The notes: generated by a model not told the origin, from the letters alone. 64,000 bases of DNA from Kibdelosporangium sp. MJ126-NF4 (GCF_000826545.1 NZ_CDME01000002.1:806001-870000), one strand, 5' to 3'; counted from the stretch's first letter, positions 41,886-51,992 are shown. Program-made: numbers and translations.

Positions 41886-42980
41886 ATGACTCCTAGCCAG
41901 GTACGAAACCACTCGCGGCACCGAAGTGCGGGTCAGGAAGTGGTGGTGTGTGCGCCACGTCCGGTGGAAGAGGTGTTGGCGGAAGGTGCGCGGCTGGTGG
42001 AGCCCGCCTACCGGGCGGCGGTGGGGCGGTTGCCTGTGGAATTGGCGCGGGTGGCGGGTTATCACGCGGGTTGGTGGGACACCGACGGATGTCCAAGTAC
42101 CGGTATGGGTAAGGCAGTGCGACCCGCGCTGGTGGTGGCGTGTGCCCGCGCCTGCGGTGCCGACATCCCTACTGACGATACCTCCGGCGAGAGTGGTGAC
42201 GGCGGTGTAGGGGCGGTGGGGGCAGCGGTGGAGATGGTGCATGACTTCTCGTTGCTGCATGACGATGTGATGGACGGTGATCTGACGCGTCGGCATCGGC
42301 CGGCGGTGTGGGCGGTGTTTGGCACCGGTCAGGCGATTCTGGTTGGTGATGTGCTGCTGACCCTGGCGTTGGACACAGTGGGGGAGCGACGGCTGGCCAA
42401 AGTGCTGACGGCCGCGTTGGTGGATCTGTGTGTGGGGCAGTCGACGGACCTGGCGTTCGAGGAACGCAGGGATGTCACCTTGCCCGAGTGTTTGGCGATG
42501 GCCGAGGCCAAGACGGGGGCGTTGCTGGGGGCGGCATGTGAGTTGGGTGCGCTGGCAGGTGGCGCCGACTCGGGTACAGCGGCTTGCTATCGGAGGTTCG
42601 GGCGGCAGGTGGGGGTGGCGTTCCAGTTGATCGACGACCTGCTGGGAATCTGGGGCGATCCGATGGTCACCGGGAAACCCGCCGGGGCCGATCTGGTGGC
42701 TCGGAAGAAGTCGCTGCCGGTGGTGTACGCGCTCACCTCGGGAACTTCCGCCAGCGAACATCTGGCGTGGCTGTATGGACGTGACTGGGACCTTGACACC
42801 GAGGCCATTGCCTACACCGCTGATCTTGTCGATGCCGCGGGTGGCAGAACGTGGGCACAGGACGAAGCGCGACGGCGTATCGATGCCGCGATGGCCAGTC
42901 TTCGTCAGGCTGCACCTGACCCGCGCGCGGCCGCCGACCTCGTGGCCTTGGCAGATCTGATCACTCGCCGGGATCACTGA
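41886..42980 (+). CDS. Polyprenyl diphosphate synthase (FPP/GGPP synthase type)
   Basis: A 364-aa all-helical prenyltransferase. The first Asp-rich motif is [10 protein letters not shown] (D126, D127, D130) and the second [12 protein letters not shown] (D249, D250, D257); [12 protein letters not shown] and [15 protein letters not shown] are also typical. The ATG at 41886 with GGGAG upstream is preferred to an in-frame start 74 codons earlier whose peptide is not family-like. It condenses IPP with an allylic diphosphate to make the linear substrate of the terpene synthase. Chain length (C15 or C20) cannot be fixed by eye. First gene of a four-gene overlapping operon. Confidence 0.92.
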   Translation: MTPSQVRNHSRHRSAGQEVVVCAPRPVEEVLAEGARLVEPAYRAAVGRLPVELARVAGYHAGWWDTDGCPSTGMGKAVRPALVVACARACGADIPTDDTSGESGDGGVGAVGAAVEMVHDFSLLHDDVMDGDLTRRHRPAVWAVFGTGQAILVGDVLLTLALDTVGERRLAKVLTAALVDLCVGQSTDLAFEERRDVTLPECLAMAEAKTGALLGAACELGALAGGADSGTAACYRRFGRQVGVAFQLIDDLLGIWGDPMVTGKPAGADLVARKKSLPVVYALTSGTSASEHLAWLYGRDWDLDTEAIAYTADLVDAAGGRTWAQDEARRRIDAAMASLRQAAPDPRAAADLVALADLITRRDH

Positions 42981-43975
42981 TGGCACAGGAACGAAGGGTG
43001 TTGCTGGCCGCGCCGCGGTCGTTGTGCGCGGGGGTGGAGCGGGCGATCGAAGCGGTCGAGGCTCTGTTGGCCGCACGCCGATCAGGCGATGGGCCGGTGT
43101 ATGTGCGTAAGCAGATCGTGCACAACGCCCACGTTGTCACCGACTTACAGGCCGCTGGTGCGGTGTTCGTCGACGAGTTGACGCAGATCCCTGACCCGCC
43201 ACCGGAGGGCAGTGTGGTGGTGTTCTCCGCCCACGGTGTGTCTCCGGCTGTGCGGCAGGAGGCCGCTCGTCGTGGTCTAGCAGTGGTGGACGCTACTTGT
43301 CCGCTGGTGACCAAGGTCCACGCGCAGGCGCGGCGGGCGGCAGCGCGCGGCGACACGATCGTACTGATCGGCCACGCCGGTCATGAGGAAGTCGACGGCA
43401 CCATGGGCGAGGCCCCTGACCGTACGATCGTCATCGAAACGCCCGCTGATGTGGCGGGTTTGCGGGTAGCAGACCCGGCCCGGGTGTCCTATCTGACTCA
43501 GACCACCCTGGCCGTGGACGAGACCGGCGAAGCCATCGAAGCCCTCACCACACGCTTTCCTCAGGCGTCCGGCCCTGGGGCCGATGACATCTGCTACGCC
43601 ACCACCAACCGGCAGAACGCCGTCGCTCAGGTCGCGGAGCAGGCCGATGTGGTGCTGGTGGTCGGGTCGGCCAACTCATCCAACTCCGTCCGCCTGGTCG
43701 AACTGTCCCGGCGGCTGGGTACCCCCGCTTACCTGATCGAGGACGCCACCCATATCCGACCTGAGTGGCTGGAGGGCGCGGCCACGGTCGGGGTGAGTGC
43801 GGGGGCGTCTGCGCCGCAGCACCTTGTCCGGCAGGTCGTCGACCACCTCGCGGCACTCGGACCAATTCAAGTCAGTCAGCGGCAGGTGGCCATCGAAACC
43901 GTCCACTTCGGTCTGCCCGCACCGCTGCGCACAGGCCGCGTCAGCCCCACTGGGCATCGAGGTGAGGTGTCATGA
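42980..43975 (+). CDS. ispH: 4-hydroxy-3-methylbut-2-enyl diphosphate reductase
   Basis: A 331-aa last enzyme of the MEP pathway, reducing HMBPP to IPP and DMAPP with a 4Fe-4S cluster. Cluster cysteines are C16 ([13 protein letters not shown]), C107 ([12 protein letters not shown]) and C205 ([11 protein letters not shown]). Substrate residues present: H48 (IVHNAHV), H85 (FSAHGVS), and H135/E137 ([10 protein letters not shown]). Its ATG overlaps the last base of the prenyl-synthase stop, and its own stop overlaps dxs. A dedicated copy, intact unlike the paralogue at 37267. Confidence 0.95.
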   Translation: MAQERRVLLAAPRSLCAGVERAIEAVEALLAARRSGDGPVYVRKQIVHNAHVVTDLQAAGAVFVDELTQIPDPPPEGSVVVFSAHGVSPAVRQEAARRGLAVVDATCPLVTKVHAQARRAAARGDTIVLIGHAGHEEVDGTMGEAPDRTIVIETPADVAGLRVADPARVSYLTQTTLAVDETGEAIEALTTRFPQASGPGADDICYATTNRQNAVAQVAEQADVVLVVGSANSSNSVRLVELSRRLGTPAYLIEDATHIRPEWLEGAATVGVSAGASAPQHLVRQVVDHLAALGPIQVSQRQVAIETVHFGLPAPLRTGRVSPTGHRGEVS

Positions 43976-45798
43976 CTTTCAACGTCGCCGCCAGGCAACA
44001 CGCCACCGCACCTGGTGAGTCATCGGAAACGGCATGGCCGCTGCCGACCGAACTGCGGGATCTCACCAGCCGTCAACTCGACGAGTTGGCCACCCGGATC
44101 CGGGAGTTCCTGGTGGAGAAGGTGTGTGCGTCCGGCGGACATCTGGGCGTGAACCTGGGCGTGGTGGAGCTGACCATCGCGTTGCACCGGGTGTTCGACT
44201 CGCCGCGGGACGTGCTGGTGTTCGACACTGGCCATCAGGCCTACGTGCACAAGGTCCTGACCGGTCGCGCGGCCGGGTTCGACACCCTCCGTCAGGGCGG
44301 TGGCCTGTCGGGGTATCCCTCCCGCGCCGAGTCGGTGCATGACTGGGTGGAGTCCTCGCACGCCTCCACTGCTCTGTCCTATGCGGACGGAATCGCCAAG
44401 GCGCTGGACCTGCGTGGCAACATGGGGGAGCGGCGAGTGGTGGCGGTCATCGGCGACGGGGCGTTGACCGGCGGACTGGCCTGGGAAGGCCTGAACAACC
44501 TGACCGCCTCCTCGACCCGCGACACACGTCCGGTGATCGTGGTCCTCAACGACAACGGCCGCTCCTATGACGCCACCGTTGGTGGCCTCGCCCACCACCT
44601 GGAAAACCTCCGTCACCATTCCGATATCAGGCCAACGGTGTTCGACCAACTGGGCCTCGTCTACATCGGACCCATCGACGGCCACGACATCACCGAAACC
44701 GAACACGCCCTCACCTACGCCGCGGCACTGAACCGGCCCGTCATCGTGCATGTCGTGACTACCAAAGGCAAAGGCTACGCTCCGGCCGAAGCCGACCCGG
44801 CCGACCGGATGCATGGCATCGGCGTCCTGAACCCGGCCACCGGCACACCCCTGTCAGCCGGGAAACCCTCATGGACGAGCGTGTTCGGCGCCGAACTGGC
44901 CAGTATCGGCGGCGAGCGCGCCGACATCGTCGCGGTCACCGCCGCGATGCTGCAACCGCTCGGGCTCAAGGCATTCGCCCAGCGATATCCGGAGCGGGTG
45001 TTCGATGTGGGGATCGCCGAACAGCACGCTGTCTGCTCAGCGGCGGGGCTGGCGATGGGCGGGACGCATCCGGTGGTGTGCCTGTACTCCACGTTCCTGA
45101 ACCGTGCGTTCGACCAGGTGCTGATGGACGTGGCCCTGCATCGGTTGGGAGTGACGTTCGTACTCGACAGGGCCGGTATCACCGGACCTGACGGGCCAAG
45201 CCACCACGGCATGTGGGACACCACGATCCTGTCGGCCGTACCCGGTCTGCGGCTGGCCGCGCCCCGCGACCCCACCCGACTGCGTGAACTGCTGCGCGAG
45301 GCCATCGACATCGAGGACGGCCCGACTGTGCTGCGGTTCCCCAAAGCCACCGCGGGAACAGACATCGACGCTGCCGCGCGGGTGGACGGCATCGACATCC
45401 TGCACCGCAGCCGCCACCTCCCTCTCGACGTTCTCATCGTGGCCGCCGGCGTCCTGGCCGAACCCTGCCTGCGTGCCGCCCAACAGTTGACCACGCAAGG
45501 GATCGGGGTGACCGTGGCCGATCCGCGCTGGATCCTGCCCGTTCACCCCACCCTGGTGCACCTGGCTGCTCGGCACCGCTTCGTCATCACCGCCGAAGAC
45601 GCACTGGCGACCGGCGGGACCGGCGCCGCGCTGACCACAGCCTGTGCCCAGGCCGATGTGGCCACCCCGGTTCGTGTTCTCGGGCTGCCGCACGACTTCA
45701 TCGAGGCGGGCTCCCGCAGCCAACTTCTGGCCGAGCACGGCCTTACCGCACACGGCATCGCTGACGCCGCCCACCACGTCGTCAATGGGGGTGCCTGA
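43972..45798 (+). CDS. dxs: 1-deoxy-D-xylulose-5-phosphate synthase
   Basis: A 608-aa thiamine-diphosphate enzyme condensing pyruvate with glyceraldehyde-3-phosphate. Motifs: [19 protein letters not shown] near the N-terminus, [17 protein letters not shown], the ThDP-Mg motif [19 protein letters not shown] with [11 protein letters not shown], and the pyrimidine-site [20 protein letters not shown] holding the catalytic Glu; then [18 protein letters not shown]. Slightly shorter than most Dxs. It supplies flux into the MEP pathway for the cluster; such extra dxs copies are common in terpene clusters. Confidence 0.96.
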   Translation: MTFNVAARQHATAPGESSETAWPLPTELRDLTSRQLDELATRIREFLVEKVCASGGHLGVNLGVVELTIALHRVFDSPRDVLVFDTGHQAYVHKVLTGRAAGFDTLRQGGGLSGYPSRAESVHDWVESSHASTALSYADGIAKALDLRGNMGERRVVAVIGDGALTGGLAWEGLNNLTASSTRDTRPVIVVLNDNGRSYDATVGGLAHHLENLRHHSDIRPTVFDQLGLVYIGPIDGHDITETEHALTYAAALNRPVIVHVVTTKGKGYAPAEADPADRMHGIGVLNPATGTPLSAGKPSWTSVFGAELASIGGERADIVAVTAAMLQPLGLKAFAQRYPERVFDVGIAEQHAVCSAAGLAMGGTHPVVCLYSTFLNRAFDQVLMDVALHRLGVTFVLDRAGITGPDGPSHHGMWDTTILSAVPGLRLAAPRDPTRLRELLREAIDIEDGPTVLRFPKATAGTDIDAAARVDGIDILHRSRHLPLDVLIVAAGVLAEPCLRAAQQLTTQGIGVTVADPRWILPVHPTLVHLAARHRFVITAEDALATGGTGAALTTACAQADVATPVRVLGLPHDFIEAGSRSQLLAEHGLTAHGIADAAHHVVNGGA

Positions 45799-46949
45799 TG
45801 ACTGTCGTCAACCTCGGCCTCCCGCGACCCGCACCCTCCCGACCTGGTCGTCGACGGCTCTCCCGGCAACTCTCGATCGGCCACGGGCCCAATGCCGTCA
45901 TGGTCGGAGGGCAAGCGCCGGTGTCGGTGCAATCGATGACCACCACCCTCACCGCCGACGTCAGCGCCACCCTGCAACAGATCGCGCAACTGACCGCGGC
46001 CGGATGCCAGATCGTGCAAGTCGCTGTTCCCTCCCAGGACGACGCCGACGCCTTGCCCGCCATCGCCGCCAAATCCACGATCCCCGTCATCGCAGACATC
46101 CACTTCCAACCCAAATACGTCTTCGCCGCCATCGACGCCGGCTGCGCCGCCGTCCGCGTCAACCCCGGCAACATCAAGAAGTTCGACGACCGGGTGGCCG
46201 AGATAGCCAGGCAAGCGGGCGCCGCACGCGTCCCGATCCGCATCGGCGTCAACGCCGGTTCGCTCGACCAGCGTCTGCTGACAAAGTACGGCCGGGTCAC
46301 CCCCGAGGCGCTGGTGGAGTCGGCGCTGTGGGAAGCCTCTCTGTTCGAGGAACACGACTTCACCGACCTCAAGATCAGCGTCAAGCACCACGACCCACTC
46401 ACGATGATCAGCGCGTACCGGCAGCTCGCCGCCCAATGCGACTACCCCCTGCATCTCGGCGTCACCGAAGCCGGGCCGCCCCCACAAGGCACCATCAAAT
46501 CCGCGGTCGCGTTCGGCATCCTGCTCAACGACGGCATCGGCGACACCATCCGCGTCTCGCTGACCGCAGACCCGGTCGAAGAAGTGAAAGCGGGGCAACA
46601 GATCCTGGCCTCCCTCGGCCTGCGCCAACGGTCACTGGAGATCGTGTCCTGCCCGGGCTGCGGCCGCCTCCAGGTCGACCTGTACAAGCTCACCGCCGAG
46701 GTCGAGGCCGCCTTCGAGGGGTTCCCCCACCCACTGCGTGTGGCTGTGATGGGCTGCGTGGTCAACGGACCTGGCGAAGCCCGTGAAGCCGACCTCGGTG
46801 TCGCCAGCGGCAACGGCAAAGGGCAAATCTTCGTCCACGGCAAAGTCGTCGCCACCGTTCCCGAAAACCGCATCGTCGAAACACTCATCGACCAAGCACT
46901 CCAACTCACAGACATCAACTACGCCTCAGAAGATGACGGCCAGGTCTAA
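45798..46949 (+). CDS. ispG: 4-hydroxy-3-methylbut-2-en-1-yl diphosphate synthase
   Basis: A 383-aa enzyme converting MEcPP to HMBPP. The N-terminal TIM barrel includes [20 protein letters not shown] and [20 protein letters not shown]; the C-terminal 4Fe-4S domain has [20 protein letters not shown] and [20 protein letters not shown], giving the three cluster cysteines. Its ATG overlaps the dxs stop by one base. With ispH and dxs it provides three of the pathway's enzymes; the remaining ones must come from housekeeping genes elsewhere. Confidence 0.96.
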   Translation: MTVVNLGLPRPAPSRPGRRRLSRQLSIGHGPNAVMVGGQAPVSVQSMTTTLTADVSATLQQIAQLTAAGCQIVQVAVPSQDDADALPAIAAKSTIPVIADIHFQPKYVFAAIDAGCAAVRVNPGNIKKFDDRVAEIARQAGAARVPIRIGVNAGSLDQRLLTKYGRVTPEALVESALWEASLFEEHDFTDLKISVKHHDPLTMISAYRQLAAQCDYPLHLGVTEAGPPPQGTIKSAVAFGILLNDGIGDTIRVSLTADPVEEVKAGQQILASLGLRQRSLEIVSCPGCGRLQVDLYKLTAEVEAAFEGFPHPLRVAVMGCVVNGPGEAREADLGVASGNGKGQIFVHGKVVATVPENRIVETLIDQALQLTDINYASEDDGQV

Positions 46950-47164
46950 CGCGTTTGCCCGCAACCAAAGCCGATCTCCGGCATCGTGCCGGCTGCGGCG
47001 TCCGCGTGGCGGCGTCGCGCCGAGCGTGTGGCGTCTGCCCAGGCTGGTACGGCCAGTGCCGCTACGCTGTACACGCGGCCATCCAGGGTCCGCCGCGACT
47101 GGTCGGTGTACATGGCCAATCGCATCAGCTGATGAGGGTACTTGCGATGGCTGAACGGGTTCAC
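46946..47164 (-). pseudogene. HTH-TPR regulator, fragment of a third paralogue
   Basis: Reverse-strand codons read DQSRRTLDGRVYSVAALAVP then AWADATRSARRRHADAA, corresponding to SNDKRRQALTGGVYRVRPLA then LPTWTNATRAAHHH in the regulator at 40213-41607. Neither the N-terminal HTH nor the TPR array is present. A leftover of a duplicated regulator gene at the downstream edge of the cluster. Confidence 0.6.
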
Positions 47165-47213
47165 ATGTGATTGAGACTGCCGGTCCCTTCTGGGGAAAGG
47201 TGGCTGTAGCGGT

Positions 47214-47807
47214 GTGTTTCAGGTGGCGGACCTCGACACTGTGATCGCTTCACTCAGCGGTGGTGACCAAGCTGCGGTGTGGTTCACCGAGCCTGTGCTT
47301 GTGGGTCAATGGGTGCATTTTGAGGCTCCCCTAAGTTATGCCGTGATCGATTCTGCCGTCGTCTTCCTGGATGTGGAGGAGCCTGTCGACAACTACCCGA
47401 CCGGTGGTGACATAAGACTACTTTTGCACGGTTCAGCTGCCCATCTCGTGGGAGGCGGCACGGTAAGTAGAACATCAGTGGAAGAGCTGAGTGACATTGC
47501 TGCATCAACTTCCCGGATACATGCCGACGCCTATGCGTCCGTGTTCAACCATTTCTTCGACCTCGTAAAGTATGAGTCCCAGCGGGGATTTGCGGATCAA
47601 AATAAGGGGTCCTGGAGCTTCAAGGTTCAGGTTGCAGCGGCCGGTGTGGGACACGTCCTACCAGCTCTTGCCGCACGTCTCCGCCCATCGATGACCGCTG
47701 GATGGATGGGCGGATTCGCTCGTGTCACCGCATTGGCCGCACTCGGTGATGGCCGTCGCCTGATCTTCGCGACGCCGCTCTACGTCGAACATGTCTCTGC
47801 GCCGTAG
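47214..47807 (+). CDS. Hypothetical protein (197 aa)
   Basis: Starts at a GTG (MFQVADLDTVIASLSGGDQA) downstream of a purine-rich stretch (GGGGAAAGG, rather far). The middle reads IRLLLHGSAAHLVGGGTVSR, resembling the 'hGSaaHlvG' strand of the DUF7019/SAVMC3_10250-type proteins, but I cannot confirm the family. The N-terminal half is beta-rich, the C-terminal helical (LPALAARLRPSMTAGWMG). No signal peptide. It lies alone between the terpene cluster and the DUF2637 pseudogene. Confidence 0.6.
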   Translation: MFQVADLDTVIASLSGGDQAAVWFTEPVLVGQWVHFEAPLSYAVIDSAVVFLDVEEPVDNYPTGGDIRLLLHGSAAHLVGGGTVSRTSVEELSDIAASTSRIHADAYASVFNHFFDLVKYESQRGFADQNKGSWSFKVQVAAAGVGHVLPALAARLRPSMTAGWMGGFARVTALAALGDGRRLIFATPLYVEHVSAP

Positions 47808-47989
47808 CCGTCCTCTGTATCGACGAAGCCATTCAAATGATGCAGAGATCAGTGCGGTATAGGCCGGGCTGAGTTGGATGTCGGCCGCTTTATAGCTGAG
47901 CGCTGCGGAAGAGGGATGACTCACCTCGGCAGCGACCTTGAGGTGTTGGTGCGAGAACGTGCAGTGTTGCTCTCGCCCCTGTGCGTTGG

Positions 47990-48945
47990 TCATACATGAT
48001 GATTCTGCGTTGGGCGGTTTTGGTGATTGTTTATGGTGGCTTTGTCCATGGCGCGGACGGTTTTGGTGAGTTGGCGAGCTCGCGTTGCGCTGATGTGGAG
48101 TTGTTCGCGGACGGTGTCGGCGGAGACGGGTCGGTTACGGGTGGCCCAGTGGTGTTCGTTGATCTTGATGACTTGGTCGAGTTGGCCATCAGCGTCGGAC
48201 AGGGGATCGGGTGCCATGTTCATGGTTGTGTTTGGTGCCTGGAGAGGTGCGACCTGCGCAGGGAAAAGGGCTCCTGTCGACTCGGGCAGGGTGCCTATTC
48301 GTCGGCAGGCTTCGCGGGCGAAGGGTGCTGTGTTGAGCATCCATACGAGGTCTGCGGGTGCGTCGCGTTTCCAGTGGCTGCCGTATTCGGTGTGGAGTTG
48401 GGTGCGTGCTCGACGGATGTGGGCTTCCATGTCGAGGGCGTCGTGGTAGTCGGCGATCTGCCAGAGGACCATGCGGCGCCAGAGTAGCCACGTGCGCCAG
48501 GGGGAAAGGATCCAGCGGCCGAGCGGGATCCGGTCTCGGCTGAGTCCGGCTGCCAGTCCGGTCTGCCGGAGGAGGACTGCTCGTCCGGCTTCGACCATGG
48601 CGAGGAGCATGACGGGTGCTGCGGCGTGCAGGCCGACGGCGATGGGGTCGGGTCATCCTGCGGAGACGTTGGCGGCGACGGTGCCGATGGTGAGTAGTCG
48701 GGCGAGTTGGCGGAGCCAGCCGACGGGGTGGCCGGTCCAGGCGAGGATCAGGTCGAGGGTGATGACGCCGACGAGCCCACCGTCGATCCCAATGGGGACC
48801 AAATGGGGAACGGCACGCCGAGTTGGGCGGCTTTGGTGGCGATGGTGGTGTAGGAGCCGATCGCGCCGTAGGCGGCCAGTACTGCGGCCATGATGATCGC
48901 GGCGCTCAGAGCGAGGCGTTGCCCGATGCTGAACCTGGTGGTCAT
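47990..48945 (-). pseudogene. DUF2637 membrane protein of an integrative element, with frameshift and nonsense codon
   Basis: The N-terminal frame (start 48945) reads SIGQRLALSAAIIMAAVLAA then YGAIGSYTTIATKAAQLGVP. A shift near 48795 is needed to continue as IDGGLVGVITLDLILAWTGH, PVGWLRQLARLLTIGTVAAN. Then VSAG is followed by an in-frame TGA (48653-48655) where Trp is expected, and the frame resumes as PDPIAVGLHAAAPVMLLAMV and a long hydrophilic tail ending with a helix-turn-helix-like segment (SADTVREQLHISATRARQLT). DUF2637 proteins accompany transfer genes of actinomycete plasmids and AICEs. Two separate lesions make it a pseudogene. Confidence 0.75.
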
Positions 48946-48959
48946 GACGGAGTGCCTCC

Positions 48960-49567
48960 GCTCGTGTGGGGCGTGGTCAGAACGTGACTGAGCTGCTTCG
49001 TGTGGTGAGGTGGCGCGAACCTGGGGGCATCACGTAACTGGAGCCCAAATTGCCGGTCGCTTTTGGACACTGAGACCGGACTCGGATCGTGGGCGGGTAT
49101 GTCATGGTTGCCTGCCCAGCGGGTGTGATTCGCCGGTGAGGGCGGCGACGGCCGGGCCGAGACGAACAGCAACTGGTCGAGTCGGCGATCCACCAGAGGA
49201 ACCTCGCTGGCCAACGGTGCAGTTGCAGGTCTCTCGGATAGCCTCGACGCCCGGGTTGGCCAGGTCCCACAACAGGTCGATGTGCGAGATCACGCGCCTG
49301 GCGAACGCCCTGTTCTGCCACTGCCCATCGGCATCCGGGAGACACATGCTGATCAGTTGAGCGGCCAGCAATGCGTAGGCTCACCTCCGTTTCCAGCCAG
49401 GCGCGCGCCTTTCTTACCTCAGTCAGTGCGCCGTCGTCGCGAGCGGCTAGGTCCAGGGTGCGGGCCAGCCGTTCCATGCTGGCCAGCGCCTGCGCCGCCT
49501 CTTCGGCTGCGATCCACGCGACGAGCGGCCAGTCCTTCTCGATGCAGCCACGGGGGACAGGCCGCAC
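48960..49567 (-). pseudogene. Unknown element-associated protein, frameshifted
   Basis: From an ATG at 49567 the frame gives a plausible N-terminus (VPRGCIEKDWPLVAWIAAEE, AAQALASMERLARTLDLAAR, ALTEVRKARAWLETEVSLR). Near 49370 coding character moves to another frame (LLAAQLISMCLPDADGQWQN, ISHIDLLWDLANPGVEAIRE), and near 49200 to a third. It lies directly upstream of, and on the same strand as, the DUF2637 pseudogene, so it was probably a cargo or transfer gene of the same decayed element. No family recognised. Confidence 0.45.
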
Positions 49568-49750
49568 AGGCGGTGTCCAGGAGGCGGATTCTCGTGCTGT
49601 ACAGGGTTGTTAGTCGGCAAACCTGATCGTCCGGGAGTCCGGTCAGGTGTTGGCGACCCTGGCGCCGCGCCGAGGCGACCGTCCTGCTGGTCCCGTGCCC
49701 GTGGACATATCCACGGGCATGGTGTCGTCGGCCACCACGGAGAAGATCAC

Positions 49751-50059
49751 GTGAGCCCGTCTCAGCCCGGTTGGGTCGAGCCCGTGCAGACCTCGACCGG
49801 CACAGCGATGCGAAGCGCCGGCGTCATCCATAGCCGGTTGGGCGTCGTCGTGTTCGTCGCGATGGGCGTCGGAGGCGTGGCGGCGTGGCTCGTCCCGCGC
49901 GATGCGACGCTCATCGTTGCGATGAGCGTCACCGCGGCCACCGCCCTGCTCAGCGGCCTGGTCGCAGGGCCTGTGTTGCGCCGGCTGGAGGCCGAGGCCG
50001 CCGGGCCGCTCCCACCTACCGGCGATTCCGCCGACGGAGCCACTCCTGCACGGCACTGA
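49751..50059 (+). CDS. Small membrane protein with two transmembrane helices (102 aa)
   Basis: A GTG start at 49751 is preceded by GGAGAAG at a good distance. Two hydrophobic helices are visible: LGVVVFVAMGVGGVAAWLV and LIVAMSVTAATALLSGLVAG, separated by a short PRDAT turn, followed by an acidic C-terminal tail (RRLEAEAAGPLPPTGDSADG). Both ends are likely cytoplasmic. No family recognised. It overlaps at its 3' end with the convergent S1-domain remnant. Confidence 0.6.
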   Translation: MSPSQPGWVEPVQTSTGTAMRSAGVIHSRLGVVVFVAMGVGGVAAWLVPRDATLIVAMSVTAATALLSGLVAGPVLRRLEAEAAGPLPPTGDSADGATPARH

Positions 50060-50780
50060 CCGCGAGCCCTCTGGATCCGAACGCGACCGCCGCACTGGCA
50101 ACCTTCATCGCGTCCGCGCGTGCCGGTCCTCCAGCACAAACGCCTGGCTGGCGAATTGCCCGCCAGGCGCCCGGTGTCAGTGCGTCAGCCTGTTTTGCCG
50201 CGTCCGCGAGTTGTGTCTCGTTCAGTTCGCGAACCGTTATCCGGTCCCTGCCCACGTCGACGGTGTTGATATCCATGTCGAGCACGTCCCCGATCTCGAT
50301 CTCACCCGCGTTGAGGTCGGCCCTGGTGCCCGCGGTCATGGCCGTGCGGTGCAGCATGGCTGGCCGTGAGCCATCAGGAAGACGCAGCAGGACATACCCT
50401 CTCCCTTCCTCCGGGAGCGCACGCGTAACTCCCCTCCAACCGTTGGCCCTTGACGAATCCACTCTGAACCGAGGTTCGCTGTGCGGGCACGAAGCCGGCC
50501 GCCGGGAAAGTTGACATCCGCAGCGGCTGTAGCGCGATGAGCCGCTTGTCCTTTTCCATGCGTGTCACCATCACCTCAACCTCCTCGCCGACTGCGGGGT
50601 GCCGGCCACCGAGCAGCAGGTGCGAACGAAGCTCGAGATGCCGTGGTCGAGGAGCACGAACACACCGGGCTTCTCTGAGCGGCGCTGGGCCACCCGGGGA
50701 ACTTCCGCCCGATCGGGAACTCGATGCTGAGCCGAGCAGCTGTCCTGGGCGTCGTTCCCGGCACACCTGGCGGCACGGTT
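50016..50780 (-). pseudogene. S1/OB-fold RNA-binding-domain protein, several frameshifts
   Basis: Pieces of two OB folds are read in successive frames: SEKPGVFVLLDHGISSFVRT (beta strands 2-4 of an S1 domain), then GGRHPAVGEEVEVMVTRMEK with KDKRLIALQPLRM (S1 closing motif), then RGYVLLRLPDGSRPAMLHRT with IGDVLDMDINTVDVGRDRIT (a second OB fold), ending AVQEWLRRRNRR. At least two frameshifts separate them. Likely a former two-S1-domain protein of the small operon transcribed toward it from 51992. Sequencing error rather than decay cannot be excluded. Confidence 0.5.
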
Positions 50781-50994
50781 CGTTGCTGTCGCCAACGCCC
50801 TGCGACTGTCCGTGCCCTCGGCGACGTCCACGCCTGCAGTACTTCCGGGTCGGTCTCTGTCCAAAGCGGCTAGCACTCCAGCACACGCACCGCCTCGCTG
50901 ATCCGGGACGATGACCGCACAGTCTCTCTATCCAGCCGACGCCAGCCAAGTGTACAGCCGCTCGATTCGGGGACAGGCCGCCCGACTGCGACAC

Positions 50995-51375
50995 TTACAC
51001 CACAATAACTTCCGGGTCGGCAGCACGTAGAGCGGCCACAACCTCCTGCGCGCGCTTTTCACCCACCGACTTTGAGTACGTGTTCTTCGTTCCACTGATC
51101 GCGCGTTCCAGCAACGTATGGTAGACGGAGTGCAACTCGGTGCGCCTGTCCGCTCCTTCGTCGAACACGTACAGCTGAACTGCCCAGCTTCCGATGTTCT
51201 TGTCGCTCAGGGCAACGACGCTGAAGTCGGGCTTGACCTCGAACTGGTCGAACGGGTCGTTGCCGCTTTCCAGCTTGCCGAACTCGACTTTCGTGCCGGA
51301 CAGCACGCCATAAAAGACACGTGCGATCTCCTCGACGGAAAGGGCGGATCGCACTCTCGTCACCAGGTAGGGCAT
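50995..51375 (-). CDS. Hypothetical protein (126 aa)
   Basis: ATG 51375 has a strong purine-rich RBS (AGGAGAAGGAAG). The product begins MPYLVTRVRSALSVEEIARV and shows an alternating strand/helix pattern (FEVKPDFSVVALSDKNIGSW, AVQLYVFDEGADRRTELHSV), ending with a helix rich in Glu/Arg (VGEKRAQEVVAALRAADPEV). Soluble, no signal. It follows the 134-aa gene by about 50 bases and probably belongs to the same transcription unit. The open frame continues upstream but that part is arginine-rich shadow. No family recognised. Confidence 0.7.
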   Translation of the reverse strand: MPYLVTRVRSALSVEEIARVFYGVLSGTKVEFGKLESGNDPFDQFEVKPDFSVVALSDKNIGSWAVQLYVFDEGADRRTELHSVYHTLLERAISGTKNTYSKSVGEKRAQEVVAALRAADPEVIVV

Positions 51376-51425
51376 GACTCTTCCTTCTCCTGTAGGCAAT
51401 TGTTCGTAGTGACGGCTCCGGCCGG

Positions 51426-51830
51426 TCAGAAGTCGAGACGCCAGTCCTTGATAGACACGCTCGCGTTGTCCAGGGCCGCACGCAGGCCGAAGTGCAGTTG
51501 GATGGCGTTGCCCATCCAGCGTTGGACGGCCGTGGACGGCCGATCGAAGTAGGCGTGGCCGTCCGTGCCGTCGTCGGCCGCGGTGAGGTCGACCACGAAC
51601 TGGAAGTATGTCTCGGCGAGGTTTCCCGCAGTCACGGTCAGACCGTTCCGACTGAGACGACTCAGGTAGATGGAGGCCATCACTTGCGGTGTGCCCACCT
51701 CGGGCGCGGCGGACGTCAACTGGTCCCGGATACCGGCGTACACGACGTTCAGCACCTGGTCCGCCTCGTATGGCGCGTGGAAGTGGCCGATGGTGGGCGT
51801 TTTCGTGGCGCGCTTGCCGAACAGGCCCAT
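51426..51830 (-). CDS. Hypothetical protein (134 aa)
   Basis: Starts MGLFGKRATKTPTIGHFHAP and continues YEADQVLNVVYAGIRDQLTS, LTVTAGNLAETYFQFVVDLT, WMGNAIQLHFGLRAALDNAS. Soluble alpha/beta protein without recognised domain. It begins 6 bases after the stop of the 51-aa gene and precedes the 126-aa gene. The compact order (51, 134 and 126 aa) suggests subunits of one system. Confidence 0.7.
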   Translation of the reverse strand: MGLFGKRATKTPTIGHFHAPYEADQVLNVVYAGIRDQLTSAAPEVGTPQVMASIYLSRLSRNGLTVTAGNLAETYFQFVVDLTAADDGTDGHAYFDRPSTAVQRWMGNAIQLHFGLRAALDNASVSIKDWRLDF

Positions 51831-51836
51831 TGTCCG

Positions 51837-51992
51837 TCACTTCCCGTCCAGAACACGGCGAGCACGGTTGCCCGTCGAGCCTGCCTGCTTGGCTAGCTTG
51901 CCGATCAGCTCCAGCTGCTCGCGACTCAACGACGTCACGCCCAGCGTCTCGGCCTTCACCAGTGCCGCTTCGTACTGTTCTTTCGTGGCCAT
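51837..51992 (-). CDS. Small helical protein (51 aa)
   Basis: ATG 51992 is preceded by GGAGG at ideal spacing. The product reads MATKEQYEAALVKAETLGVT then SLSREQLELIGKLAKQAGST and a basic tail (GNRARRVLDGK). It predicts two or three amphipathic helices. First gene of the small operon; about 80 bases separate it from the kinase gene's stop, so it may have its own promoter or read through from the two-component genes. No family recognised. Confidence 0.7.
   Translation of the reverse strand: MATKEQYEAALVKAETLGVTSLSREQLELIGKLAKQAGSTGNRARRVLDGK

Noticed and set aside
41676..43076. 466-codon reverse frame opposite the prenyl synthase
   Set aside because: Antisense; the opposite strand carries both DDxxD motifs.
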